Shown here: positions 31,808 through 40,336 of the stretch, piece after piece | How the letters are laid out: each line of letters starts with the position of its first letter | Numbering within the stretch: position 1 is the first letter of the stretch | NCBI GenBank assembly: GCA_020724545.1 | Contig: DYGR01000004.1 | Span: 53,218 to 95,903 of the forward strand | Reading direction: 5' to 3' | DNA: 42,686 nucleotides | From: Candidatus Methanoperedens nitratireducens | Lineage (GTDB): Archaea; Halobacteriota; Methanosarcinia; Methanosarcinales; Methanoperedenaceae | Made by a program: the position numbers and the translations under genes | Notes under the pieces: generated by a model | What the model saw: the letters and a program-made list of their open reading frames with translations, nothing else | Told to the model about the DNA's origin: nothing | The model's database searches: none

Positions 31808-32332
31808 TTATATAGCTGCTATCTCTGTAGCTTCTGTTGATATACTTCTGATGCTGTGCAGTTCATCTGTGCTGAGTATCTTACCCAGGTTTAAAAGTAT
31901 CAGCAGCCTGTTATCCAGCTTGCCAACACCGAGGACGTATTCCGTACCTATCTTGCCTGCGATTATAGCAGGAGCAGGCTCAACATTCTTCTCTGGAAGG
32001 CGGATGACCTCGCTCACAGCGTCAACCACGAATCCCATCACAGTATCGTCGAGGTTCACCACTACGATGCGTGTGTTCTCATCCTGTTCCCTGCTTTCCA
32101 TGCCCATTATCACATTCAGGTTGATCACCACGATAATCCTGCCTCTCAGGTTGATTATTCCCCTTATGTAATCCGGTGTTCTCGGAATCCTTGTTATATT
32201 GGTCATGCGGATGATCTCCTGCACGTTCATTATCTCCACGCCGAACTCTTCACTGCCTATATTGAAGACGACGAGCTGAAGCTCGCCGTTCGATGTTGTT
32301 TTTACTGCTGTATCATGGGTCAGCTCTGCCAT
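31808..32332 (-). CDS. cheW: chemotaxis adaptor CheW
   Basis: 174 residues. CheW couples receptors to the kinase CheA. Visible features are QLVVFNIGSEEFGVEIMNVQEIIRMTNITRIPRTPDYIRGIINLRGRIIVVINL, then VDAVSEVIRLPEKNVEPAP and DNRLLILLNLGKIL. ATG 32332 follows AGGAGGAAAC. The gene begins 8 bases after the stop of the larger MCP gene and is co-transcribed with it. No CheA, CheY or CheB is in the window, so the kinase must lie elsewhere. Confidence 0.95.
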   Translation of the reverse strand: MAELTHDTAVKTTSNGELQLVVFNIGSEEFGVEIMNVQEIIRMTNITRIPRTPDYIRGIINLRGRIIVVINLNVIMGMESREQDENTRIVVVNLDDTVMGFVVDAVSEVIRLPEKNVEPAPAIIAGKIGTEYVLGVGKLDNRLLILLNLGKILSTDELHSIRSISTEATEIAAI

Positions 32333-32340
32333 GTTTCCTC

Positions 32341-34461
32341 CTATTGTTTGATTGCGGGTTTCTGTTCATTCCTTATCGGTTGTTTTACTTCTGATGCTGC
32401 CGCTCCAATATTGAACTTCGCAACTTCTGCCTGCAATTCACCTGCCAGTTGTGCCATCTCCTGTGCTGCCCTAACGAGCTGTTCCATGGATGCAGCCTGC
32501 TGTTCTGCTGCTGCCGAGGCCTCCTGTGTGCCTGCTGCCGATTCTTCACTGATGGCAGATACATCCTCTATCGAAGCAGTGACTTCTTCAACAGACGCGG
32601 ACTGCTCCTGTGCTGCAGCAGCGATCTCCTGAACCATGGTAGCAACATCACCGGCAGCCTTAACAATGCGATTAATAGCCAGGACTGCATCTGCTATGGT
32701 CCTAGCGCCTTCATCGACTGTTTTAGTGCCCTGTTCCATACTTTCAACAGCTTTCCTTGTTCCCTGCTGGACCTCTTTTATCAATGAAGTAATCTGGTTC
32801 GATGCATTTCTTGATTCCTCAGCAAGCTTACGGACCTCATCTGCAACCACTGCAAAGCCTCTGCCGTGTTCGCCTGCACGGGCTGCCTCTATGGCCGCAT
32901 TAAGGGCAAGGAGGTTTGTCTGGTCTGCTATATTGGTTATCACGCCGATGATTTCGCCTATCTTCTGGGATTTGCTATCAAGATTCTTTATCACTGTGGC
33001 TGAGTTATCAACAGTCGCCTGGATCTGGATCATCTTCTGTGCAACCTCACCTGACATCTTACCAACATCCTGGGCTGTCTTATTTGCTTCATCAGCACCC
33101 TCGGCAGCTTTCTGGGAATTGGCTGCAACCTGCTGCACGCTCTCTGACATCTCTTTCATAGCACGGCTGATCTCAGTCATCTTAGAGGACTGCTGGTTTA
33201 CCCCTTTGGCTATATCCTGCGTAGTGCCGGATATCTGCTCTGTCGAGGCTTTCATTTCCTCGCTTGATGCCGAGAGTTCCTGGGCTGTTGAGTTAACTCT
33301 TAGCGCAGAATTCTGCACCTTACCTAGTATGCCTTTCAAATTCCCGGCCATGACCTGGATAGCCTGGGATAATTGTCCTATCTCGTCCTTAGAATCGCTT
33401 TTAACCTGGATTGTCAGATCGCCCTCTGCTATCTTATTGGTGGCGTGCAGCATACTGCTTACGGGTCTGGTGATGGAGCGGGAACTGTATGCACTGATTC
33501 CCAATCCGCCAACAGCCGCAATAATCCCCACGATTAACATCAGAGCTACTGAGGTATCTTTTGCGGATGCAGCTTCCTTAGCAGCAGCTTGCATTGCTTT
33601 ATCCCTATCATTATCATATGTTGTAAGCATGTTTTTTAGTTCTTTAGATACAGAGGCTATTTCCGCCTGTTTTGAGTTTATATCCGCCTGGATCTTCATC
33701 AATTTCTCAAATTCAAGCTTATATGCGGCAAGACTTGTCCTCACAGCTTCCATTTCTGAGGGTGTATAATCCCTGGATTCTTCAACCGCAGCCATCAACC
33801 CATCCATGGCATCGTTCCAGGACTTCCAGTAGCTTGTGATGTCCCGGTTGTATCTTGGCTGTACATATATGACCAAGTCTTTCTCTTGCCTGCGTATCTT
33901 CTGCTCCCAGTATTTAATATCTGTACTTACATTTTTTTGGTTCTGGACATAGGTGCCGTATCCCAGGCTTCCCTCAAGCTTCCATGCAGCATCAAGCAAT
34001 TTTTTATATTGCCCACTATTGTAATCCCCATATTCCTGGGTGAGCGCAAAAATTCCTGGCCTGGCAGAGGTAATGGGTGCAGTAACAAGTTCATTAAGTG
34101 CATTATATTTGAATAAAAGAGTCTCACCAAATGTTTTATAGGTTTCATCATCTCTTACATCCTCCCATAACTCATTTACCATACTATTGAGCATTGTATT
34201 GGTTTTTTCGAATTCCTTTATAGCTTCCCTGTTACCGTCAACATAGGAATTTATGTTATCGATCAGAGTGCCGAATAAAATCTCCATTTCCATAGCATCA
34301 TTAGCACGCTCGACTTCCTCGTTCAGTATCGTATCAAGGTGTGTACCAACGGTGTTTATGCCTGAATATCCGACGAACACAACCACAGCAAGTAGAATAA
34401 TTACCAGACTGAATCCGCCTATCAGCTTCTTACTCAAAGATATATCTTTTATATTAATCAT
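32341..34461 (-). CDS. methyl-accepting chemotaxis protein with extracellular helical sensor
   Basis: 706 residues from ATG 34461. The longer frame to 34503 overlaps the TATA box and is rejected. The first helix is [18 protein letters not shown]. An outer segment of ~270 residues is mostly helical (four-helix-bundle-like). The second helix is [23 protein letters not shown], and HAMP is [26 protein letters not shown] full signalling domain has the same hairpin tip as the neighbouring MCP. The last ~20 residues ([14 protein letters not shown]) are a short basic tail. It forms an operon with cheW (8-base gap). Sites D and E lie upstream. Confidence 0.93.
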   Translation of the reverse strand: MINIKDISLSKKLIGGFSLVIILLAVVVFVGYSGINTVGTHLDTILNEEVERANDAMEMEILFGTLIDNINSYVDGNREAIKEFEKTNTMLNSMVNELWEDVRDDETYKTFGETLLFKYNALNELVTAPITSARPGIFALTQEYGDYNSGQYKKLLDAAWKLEGSLGYGTYVQNQKNVSTDIKYWEQKIRRQEKDLVIYVQPRYNRDITSYWKSWNDAMDGLMAAVEESRDYTPSEMEAVRTSLAAYKLEFEKLMKIQADINSKQAEIASVSKELKNMLTTYDNDRDKAMQAAAKEAASAKDTSVALMLIVGIIAAVGGLGISAYSSRSITRPVSSMLHATNKIAEGDLTIQVKSDSKDEIGQLSQAIQVMAGNLKGILGKVQNSALRVNSTAQELSASSEEMKASTEQISGTTQDIAKGVNQQSSKMTEISRAMKEMSESVQQVAANSQKAAEGADEANKTAQDVGKMSGEVAQKMIQIQATVDNSATVIKNLDSKSQKIGEIIGVITNIADQTNLLALNAAIEAARAGEHGRGFAVVADEVRKLAEESRNASNQITSLIKEVQQGTRKAVESMEQGTKTVDEGARTIADAVLAINRIVKAAGDVATMVQEIAAAAQEQSASVEEVTASIEDVSAISEESAAGTQEASAAAEQQAASMEQLVRAAQEMAQLAGELQAEVAKFNIGAAASEVKQPIRNEQKPAIKQ
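32600..33153. repeat. 554-base segment identical in both MCP genes (copy 2)
   Basis: Partner of 30597-31150. The surrounding ~150-200 bases on each side are similar but not identical, so the conversion tract seems to sit within an older duplicate of the signalling domain. Confidence 0.9.
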
Positions 34462-34501
34462 ACCCTGCCTCGTTTTTCGAATTAAATTGGAAGCCACCAC
34501 C

Positions 34502-34530
34502 ATATATATGGATTTGTGAAAATTGTGTGA
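34502..34530 (-). promoter_or_regulatory. site D: TGTGA-N6-TGTGA direct repeat plus TATA
   Basis: Plus strand TGTGA (34515-34519), N6, TGTGA (34526-34530). On the minus strand it reads TCACA-N6-TCACA, then AATCC, then ATATATAT (34502-34509). The promoter drives the large MCP-cheW operon, with the start codon at 34461. Confidence 0.75.
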
Positions 34531-34570
34531 ACTATTTTCTTTGTAGAAGCTTGAATCTACTAAATAGAAT

Positions 34571-34586
34571 TGTGATAAAAGTGTGA
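34571..34586. promoter_or_regulatory. site E: second TGTGA-N6-TGTGA repeat in the same spacer
   Basis: TGTGA (34571-34575), TAAAAG, TGTGA (34582-34586). It lies ~50 bases further from the MCP gene than site D and ~140 bases before the ArlC/D/E gene on the plus strand. A plus-strand TATA-rich stretch (about 34608-34623) follows. It may strengthen site D or control the divergent gene. Confidence 0.6.
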
Positions 34587-34722
34587 ATTGTTATTTGATA
34601 TATAAGCTGCATATATTTATATAATCAAACTCATGATTTAGTGAGTAAAAGCACAAAAGATATTTAAAATAATAATTACTTTAAATAACAGACTCATAGA
34701 AAATAATGTGAAGTGAAAATAC

Positions 34723-35787
34723 ATGTTAGAGGACTTTTCAGCTAAATTTAAAAAATTAATGATGCCTGAAGAGTCCCTTATTAAAAAAATAGAAAAGATA
34801 AAAAAGACCTCTGAGACCAGAATACCAGAAGCTACCTCAACAATAGACATTGATCTCTCTGAACAGCTTAAGAAGAACCAGGAGGAAATGACCCAAAAAA
34901 TTGAAGAGATAATCAATTCAAAATCTGGTCAGATCGATGCCAATACAGAGGCTGTGAAGGAATTTGAGATCAAACTAAATAGAATGGAAAGTACGGTCAC
35001 TGCTTCCAAGCAACATATTAATGAATTTAAGGATAGACTGGATAAGATAGATGAAAGCCTCCTTGAGTTATTATCGTTATATGAAGTTGTCTCCAGTACC
35101 GTAAACCCATTTGTTGGTGAAAAGGATAATATATCATCAGAGAAAATTGAGCAGATAGAGAAAAAAATCGAATTCTTAAGCCAAAAGGCCCCGGAGATTC
35201 CCTTTGATCTAAAAGAAGAGTTTGATACTAAACTCAAATTTCTTGAGAGTAGATTGGAGGAATTGACACAGATGGTTGAGTCAAATGTATTAAATCAGGA
35301 TGCTCTCATAGAACAGGTTTTAGAGCATCTCAGGCCCGTGCTGGAACAAAAGATACAAAAAGACTCTTCACATGCAAAACAGGATAGATCAATACAGGCT
35401 GCAGATCCAGCATCGCAGTATGCCCAGAGCAGTAATGGCGTCAAGTTGCCCTATCTGGACAACAGAGCTGAGACCTCTATTATCGTCCTTAACTGGATAG
35501 AATTCTTACTGGAAAAAGTTGGAAGAAATAACCTTGTTGAAATCCTTGAGTATTATATTGAGATAGGATGGATAAGTGAAGAAGTTTACTCAAAAATGAT
35601 GACCTACGCCAACGGGATAGATTATTATGTGGAGCGACCTACATGGAAACTGCTACCTGAGGACCATGCCAAATCACTGATGTTTATTGAGCAGCTTACA
35701 GGAAAGAAATTAGATAAAAATATGCTCTCAAGGCTTGAGAGGGATGCAGAAAAGGTAATACGGGGCAATGAAGTATACACTTCCTGA
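34723..35787 (+). CDS. archaellum accessory protein of the ArlC/D/E (FlaC/D/E) type
   Basis: 354 residues. The N-terminal part is a long coiled coil (EESLIKKIEKIKKTSE, LSEQLKKNQEEMTQKIEEII). The segment DESLLELLSLYEVVSSTVNPFVG is the hallmark of ArlC-type proteins. Residues ~240-345 (LPYLDNRAETSIIVLNWIEFLLEKVGRNNLVEILEYYIEIGWISEEV) are the ArlD/E domain. Such proteins form the cytosolic ring beneath the archaellum motor and receive CheY through CheF. C- and D/E-type parts appear here in one chain. No archaellin or motor gene (arlB, arlI, arlJ) is nearby. It is convergent with the HEAT-CheC gene (12 bases). Confidence 0.85.
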   Translation: MLEDFSAKFKKLMMPEESLIKKIEKIKKTSETRIPEATSTIDIDLSEQLKKNQEEMTQKIEEIINSKSGQIDANTEAVKEFEIKLNRMESTVTASKQHINEFKDRLDKIDESLLELLSLYEVVSSTVNPFVGEKDNISSEKIEQIEKKIEFLSQKAPEIPFDLKEEFDTKLKFLESRLEELTQMVESNVLNQDALIEQVLEHLRPVLEQKIQKDSSHAKQDRSIQAADPASQYAQSSNGVKLPYLDNRAETSIIVLNWIEFLLEKVGRNNLVEILEYYIEIGWISEEVYSKMMTYANGIDYYVERPTWKLLPEDHAKSLMFIEQLTGKKLDKNMLSRLERDAEKVIRGNEVYTS

Positions 35788-35798
35788 TTATTCCGTAG

Positions 35799-37499
35799 TT
35801 AAAATAGTTTAGCTACTATAATCTCAAAGGATCTCGGGTCAAGAAGCATAATCAATCGGCCTGTTTTATTGTTCCCGAAGGCAAGATCAGTTGCAAGCGC
35901 AAACTCGACTTTCCCTGTTATATCTTTCATCACTGATTCAGCAATCTGTACAGATGTACCGGTCTTGAATATGGGAGCCTCAAGGAATATTGGAACTTCG
36001 ATGTATTCAGAGACAGCGCTTATATACTGGCCTCCGAAAATATTGGCAGTCTCTTTCAATGTTGAGATTATATCCTCTGTGAATTCCTTGATCGCTGCAT
36101 CAGCCTGATTGCAGAGTAGTTCGTTTGCAATCGCAAGGGCGACATCTTTTGAGAAGTAAAGATGCAACATTCCATTCACTTCTCCAGCCTGTCCCTTGCC
36201 GTGAAGTTTTACCTCAATAGATACAATATAGTCCCCAAGACTAACTATCTCATCGTGCATCTGGTCAATCGGAAGTGTCCGAAGTTGAGATTGAAGCGAT
36301 TCTGATTCCTGTCCTGACAATTGTGTCACTGCAGATGCCGCATTTGTCATTCCTGCTATTCCAATATCAGATAAAAGCCTGACAGCCGAATCTACATCCA
36401 CAATATCTTTTTGAGCATCGACAACCTGTGTATTTAAGTCTATATCTGGAGCCTGCTTGAGCGTCCCTGTTTCGATCTTCTTAACCTTAGTTTCTGCTCT
36501 GTCAGAGGATTGCTCAACAGGTCTTGGGATCTGTTTCCTTGAATATTTTATTTTGGCCTCTCTAACATCCTGTTGATGTGCTCTTCTCTCCATTTCATCT
36601 GTCTGTTCATCAGGAGCCAGTTCCAGGTCAAAGTCCCGGCCTCTGGCTGTGTCACTGCCGGATGTCGCATGGTTCTCTTCTGCATTTGCCACCTGCAGCC
36701 ACACCGAGCTTGTATGCCCATCTACTCTGTTATCTCTGTACCTGAATAAGACATCGATTGAGACCATTCCGCAAAAATCATCTCTCAGGCCCAGGATAAT
36801 TCTGCGTGTGTTATCCTGGCCAGTGTTGATTGTATCTTTTATGGCCACATCTTTTGATAATCTCGCCCTGCCTCTGTTTGGTTCTCCCTCTGCCCTGGAT
36901 ACGTAATCGCATTTCAATATGTTCAGAGGCACATCCAGAGCTACCAGAGGGATATCGATGTCAGAGGAAAGAGCTTCATCTGTTGCGCCATACTCTTCAG
37001 AGGTGTAATTATCAGCTCTATTCCGCATACCGCGTTTATTCGATTCTATCCTGGCTATCGCTTCCCTGGCATGTTTTCTTAAATCTTGTGATCCGTTCTT
37101 TGAAGCAGCATTTAAAGCTGTAATTGCGCGTTTATCCCCTATCCTTCCAAGTGCCCATGCAGCATATACCTGCACGTTCTCACTCGGGTCATTTAAAAGT
37201 CCTATCAGAGGCAAAACTGCTCTGGCGTTCCCTATCTCCCCCAGCGCCCATGCTGAGTTCGAACGGATCTGGATATCATCTATCTCAAGTAATCCGATCA
37301 GCGGCCCTGTGGCTTTACTGTATCTTAATTCCCCAAGAATGCGCACAGCTTCCCTTATCTCCCTCACGTCACCTGTATCAAGAACACGGAGCAGACCCTC
37401 AGCATCTCCGCTCTTTTTCATCTCTCTTAAGCCAGTGTGGTCTGAAGGCAATATGATTACCTCTTTGGGTCGATTATGTTTGCTTGCATTCACACTCAT
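35799..37499 (-). CDS. HEAT-repeat and CheC-type phosphatase fusion protein
   Basis: 566 residues from ATG 37499 (alternatives: ATG 37421; an upstream frame to 37640 is rejected as non-coding-like). Residues ~30-165 are HEAT/PBS-lyase-like repeats (AVRILGELRYSKATGPLIGLLEIDD, NSAWALGEIGNARAVLPLIGLL, VYAAWALGRIGDKRAITAL). The middle ~200 residues are unassigned and acidic. The last ~180 resemble CheC/CheX phosphatases (VSLGDYIVSIEVKLHGKGQ, FTEDIISTLKETANIFGGQYISAVSEYIEVP with the E-x2-N motif). CheC removes phosphate from CheY-P. A HEAT scaffold fused to CheC is unusual. It is divergent from the surface-protein gene, and a TTCACAC half-site precedes it. Confidence 0.72.
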   Translation of the reverse strand: MSVNASKHNRPKEVIILPSDHTGLREMKKSGDAEGLLRVLDTGDVREIREAVRILGELRYSKATGPLIGLLEIDDIQIRSNSAWALGEIGNARAVLPLIGLLNDPSENVQVYAAWALGRIGDKRAITALNAASKNGSQDLRKHAREAIARIESNKRGMRNRADNYTSEEYGATDEALSSDIDIPLVALDVPLNILKCDYVSRAEGEPNRGRARLSKDVAIKDTINTGQDNTRRIILGLRDDFCGMVSIDVLFRYRDNRVDGHTSSVWLQVANAEENHATSGSDTARGRDFDLELAPDEQTDEMERRAHQQDVREAKIKYSRKQIPRPVEQSSDRAETKVKKIETGTLKQAPDIDLNTQVVDAQKDIVDVDSAVRLLSDIGIAGMTNAASAVTQLSGQESESLQSQLRTLPIDQMHDEIVSLGDYIVSIEVKLHGKGQAGEVNGMLHLYFSKDVALAIANELLCNQADAAIKEFTEDIISTLKETANIFGGQYISAVSEYIEVPIFLEAPIFKTGTSVQIAESVMKDITGKVEFALATDLAFGNNKTGRLIMLLDPRSFEIIVAKLF

Positions 37500-37573
37500 A
37501 TAAATAAGGGTGTGAAGGAGAGAATATCTCATCAGCCAAAAGTTTAAATTAATAGAATCCAATTTAAAGTATA

Positions 37574-39226
37574 ATGAACATAAAAACCGTAATATATTTC
37601 CTACTGATCTGTTCTCTTCCTGTTGCATCTGCCAGCACACTCGATAATATCTGGGCAGCCAGATCCTCCGGGTTCATTGGATCAAACGATACGCTAATAT
37701 TTGAGGATTATATTATAAAAGCAAAACCCACAGGCGATAAAAAGGCCTCAATCACGGTCTATAAGAATCAAAATAAAATTGAGCAAAGGAATTTTAATAT
37801 AACCGATATCAGGGAATATGATAACATAAGGGTAACATTGCTTGGAATAAAAGGAGAGTACTCCTGGATTGCGATCAGTATATCTGATACAAAAGCTACC
37901 TGGAGGCCGCTTAGCAGTAAGTTATTGAAATGGGGAGAAATATATACAATAGAGAACTATACCGTCCATGCAGAGATATTCGGCCCGGCATCGGTGAACC
38001 TGACGATATCAAACAAAAGCATGGAAGAAACAAGGGTTTTTTCAAAGAACAGCTTTAGTGACCATGATAATCTCAGGATAGTTGTTAAGAATATAGACCC
38101 AAATGGTTTTGTATATCTTGAATTCTTAACAAATACCATGCCAGTGATCAAAGCCGATATTTCTACAGACAAAGATAGATATACCCCTGATGAGGCAATC
38201 CTGGTAACTGTGAATATCTCAAACGACATTGCCTGGAATATAGCAGGTATAGATCTGGAGAGCAGCACGGATGCAGAGATCAAGCCTGATGTGTTCTCAT
38301 CAACCGATGTCACAGGCATAAGATCTTTCCAGTCCAGGATTACACAGCTTCCTGCAGGTTCTACAATAATTATCAATGCAACAATAAAAGCATTTGATTA
38401 CTATAACAATGAATACACCACTAAAATAAGCAGAACTATCCATACAACCCATGTAATATCAATAACAAAACGAGTCCCTGCGGATGTAGATCAGAAAAAC
38501 GTGACCGTGGAGTTGTATGTTTACAATGCAGGACAGACAGAGGAATCTATCAGTATCTATGATACGATACCCGAAGAGCTTGCATCAGAAGCAGAAAAGC
38601 TCAACTGGAAAATGCTCAACTGGAGTATAAAGCTTAAGCCCAAAGATTCAACAAATATCTCCTACTATATATCACCGCAGAGACTCGGGCAATATGTCCT
38701 CCCACCTGCCGTAGCAAAATGGAAAGATCAGTCCTCAGCATCGGAAGAGGCAGTAATGACAGTCCACGGCCCTTTGATCACCATGACCAAATCCGCTTCA
38801 AAAAGAAACAACCTCACCTATGTGGACCTGGTTATAACCAACTCAGGAGACAGGCCTGCGATGGTTGATGTGTCTGATAAAATACCTGATGGATATCCAG
38901 TTATGAGTGGAAACACAACATGGTCTGGTCTGCTTGATGGCGGTGAAAGCGCAGTTATCATGTATTCTATATCTGGTGATGCTGATGTTCTGCCTGCAGC
39001 AAGTGCAGCTTACCGCGATATCTATGGCGTCATCAAAGAGACGAAATCGAACATTGTTGAAATGACAGGCCTTGAGAATGATATTTATGAGGGTGATTCA
39101 TCACCTTTAAATTTAAAGCCGGATGTAATGCTATCATTTATGGTCTCATCGTTCCTTGTGATCGCAGGAATTATCACAGGTGTGGCAGTGATTGCCTGTC
39201 TAGCAATCAGATTAAAGAGGAGCTGA
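37574..39226 (+). CDS. secreted, membrane-anchored surface protein with DUF11-like domains
   Basis: 550 residues. It has a signal peptide (VIYFLLICSLPVASA), then two related beta-rich domains. Each starts with an 'EDYIIKAK/ENYTVHAE'-like strand and a D-(Y/H)-DN(I/L)R motif (residues ~40-110 and 120-190), so they look like internal repeats. They are followed by Asn-rich beta domains of the DUF11 type (ITKRVPADVDQKNVTVELYVYNAG, and MTKSASKRNNLTYVDLVITNSG). A C-terminal membrane helix (FLVIAGIITGVAVIACLAI) ends it. Many N-x-S/T sites suggest glycosylation outside the cell. A TATA-like stretch ~25 bases upstream of ATG 37574 fits a leaderless start. The next gene (a small membrane protein) follows by 4 bases. 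Confidence 0.75.
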   Translation: MNIKTVIYFLLICSLPVASASTLDNIWAARSSGFIGSNDTLIFEDYIIKAKPTGDKKASITVYKNQNKIEQRNFNITDIREYDNIRVTLLGIKGEYSWIAISISDTKATWRPLSSKLLKWGEIYTIENYTVHAEIFGPASVNLTISNKSMEETRVFSKNSFSDHDNLRIVVKNIDPNGFVYLEFLTNTMPVIKADISTDKDRYTPDEAILVTVNISNDIAWNIAGIDLESSTDAEIKPDVFSSTDVTGIRSFQSRITQLPAGSTIIINATIKAFDYYNNEYTTKISRTIHTTHVISITKRVPADVDQKNVTVELYVYNAGQTEESISIYDTIPEELASEAEKLNWKMLNWSIKLKPKDSTNISYYISPQRLGQYVLPPAVAKWKDQSSASEEAVMTVHGPLITMTKSASKRNNLTYVDLVITNSGDRPAMVDVSDKIPDGYPVMSGNTTWSGLLDGGESAVIMYSISGDADVLPAASAAYRDIYGVIKETKSNIVEMTGLENDIYEGDSSPLNLKPDVMLSFMVSSFLVIAGIITGVAVIACLAIRLKRS

Positions 39227-39230
39227 TAAT

Positions 39231-39641
39231 ATGGAAGTTCTCTCATTTCTAGTTTTTTTTATTTATGTACTGGTTCTTCTGGTAATGCTCATATACATCT
39301 CACCAGTACTGTCTGCACTTGCAATGATACTTCTTCCTTTAGCTTTTGTTTATCTCATGCCTGATCAGGCAATGGAATTCCTCTCAAGGATGCAGTTCTC
39401 ATTTGTGGTGCCTGTATACAATATTCATATCCTGCTTTTAATCTGGTCTGCGTTTATCGGGGTTATCGCATATGCTGAGGTCTTATCCTGGTACCTTTTA
39501 AGAGAGACCAGTCCGAAAAAACAGGGAAAACAAGCCGCTGTGTCTGTATCTACAGAACCAGGGGTATTAACAGAGTCAGCAAGGAACAGGAGCAGAGGTG
39601 TTTTGCCAAGATTCGTTGAGATTATGAGCGGCAAAAAGTAA
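39231..39641 (+). CDS. small membrane protein paired with the surface protein
   Basis: 136 residues. Three hydrophobic segments are visible (FLVFFIYVLVLLVMLIYI, LSALAMILLPLAFVYLM, IHILLLIWSAFIGVIAYA). A basic, Ser-rich cytoplasmic tail follows. Not recognised. An AGGAG ribosome site overlaps the end of the preceding gene, and the two genes are surely one operon. It may help to export or anchor the preceding surface protein. It is convergent with radB (2 bases). Confidence 0.65.
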   Translation: MEVLSFLVFFIYVLVLLVMLIYISPVLSALAMILLPLAFVYLMPDQAMEFLSRMQFSFVVPVYNIHILLLIWSAFIGVIAYAEVLSWYLLRETSPKKQGKQAAVSVSTEPGVLTESARNRSRGVLPRFVEIMSGKK

Positions 39642-39643
39642 TA

Positions 39644-40336
39644 CTATTGCATACCCCTATCTGTCAGCATAAAATCACAGTAGGTACCCTCACTTTTTGA
39701 CCTGTGCTTCCTCAGCGTTGCCCTGCGTTTAGATATTCCTGTCCTTTCAAGTAGTATAATGGTCTTTGAGAGATGCTCTAATGCAGTCCCTCCGATAGGA
39801 CATATATCACCTGTGGAAACATCCTTGTAGACCTGGTTTGTGATTACCACAACCACTCCGTATCTCCTGGCTATCCCGTGAAGTATTCCTATCTGGTTCA
39901 CAAGTTCGCGCCGAAGTGCCATGTTCTCTTCATTCCTGTCATCCTGGGCAAGCCCCAGCCTGTAAAAAAGAGCTGCTGAGTCCAGGACTATCAATCCGAT
40001 CCTCTCACTCATTATCTTTTCAAGATCAACGATGGCAGAGTACTGCTGCTCAAGACTTTCTGGTTCATATATGATTATATCACCTGCTATTTTTTTTGCA
40101 TCCTCGCCAGCTATCTGTTTGAACCGCTCTCCTGAGAACCCTTCAGTATCTATGAGAATGACCTTCTTCCCGCTCCTGACACATTCAACTGAAAGCTGCA
40201 TGCAGATATTCGTCTTTCCTGTACCTGATTCACCGTATACCTGGGTAACTATCCCGCTCTCAAATCCTCCGCCAAGAAGATCATCAATGCATCCACACCT
40301 GCAGGGCATTCTATCTGTTCTTTTTATGTTATTCAC
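39644..40336 (-). CDS. radB: RadB recombinase paralogue
   Basis: About 230 residues. The RecA-type core is complete: IDDLLGGGFESGIVTQVYGESGTGKTNICMQL (Walker A), KVILIDTEGFSGERF, GLIVLDSAALFYR (Walker B), VVVITNQVY and GGTALEHLSKTIILLER. RadB is the archaeal RadA paralogue that aids recombination. Two extra Cys in the start (PCRCGC) are unusual. The true start is uncertain: GTG 40336 overlaps the cooC stop and fits homologue length, while ATG 40309 is possible, as is 40363, which lies inside cooC. The gene is last in a three-gene overlapping operon. Confidence 0.9.
   Translation of the reverse strand: MNNIKRTDRMPCRCGCIDDLLGGGFESGIVTQVYGESGTGKTNICMQLSVECVRSGKKVILIDTEGFSGERFKQIAGEDAKKIAGDIIIYEPESLEQQYSAIVDLEKIMSERIGLIVLDSAALFYRLGLAQDDRNEENMALRRELVNQIGILHGIARRYGVVVVITNQVYKDVSTGDICPIGGTALEHLSKTIILLERTGISKRRATLRKHRSKSEGTYCDFMLTDRGMQ

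Noticed and set aside
32636..33769. Long plus-strand open frame (377 aa) opposite the MCP gene
   Set aside because: It is antisense to a clear chemotaxis receptor. Its Ser/Ala/Cys-rich composition comes from the repetitive coding of the MCP signalling helix on the other strand, and the same shadow recurs at 30633-31448 opposite the other MCP.
34461..34503. N-terminal extension of the large MCP to 34503
   Set aside because: The TATA box at 34502-34509 lies at that codon, so transcription starts downstream. ATG 34461 gives a normal MCP N-terminus.
37511..37515. TGTGA near the HEAT-CheC and surface-protein starts as a sixth regulon site
   Set aside because: Only one half-site is present. Neither position 11 bases before nor after carries TGTGA, so it is not counted in the five-site set.
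37500..37640. Upstream extension of the HEAT-CheC protein to 37640
   Set aside because: The first ~47 residues overlap the divergent gene's promoter and start, and are hydrophobic/unstructured. The HEAT protein starts at 37499 or 37421.
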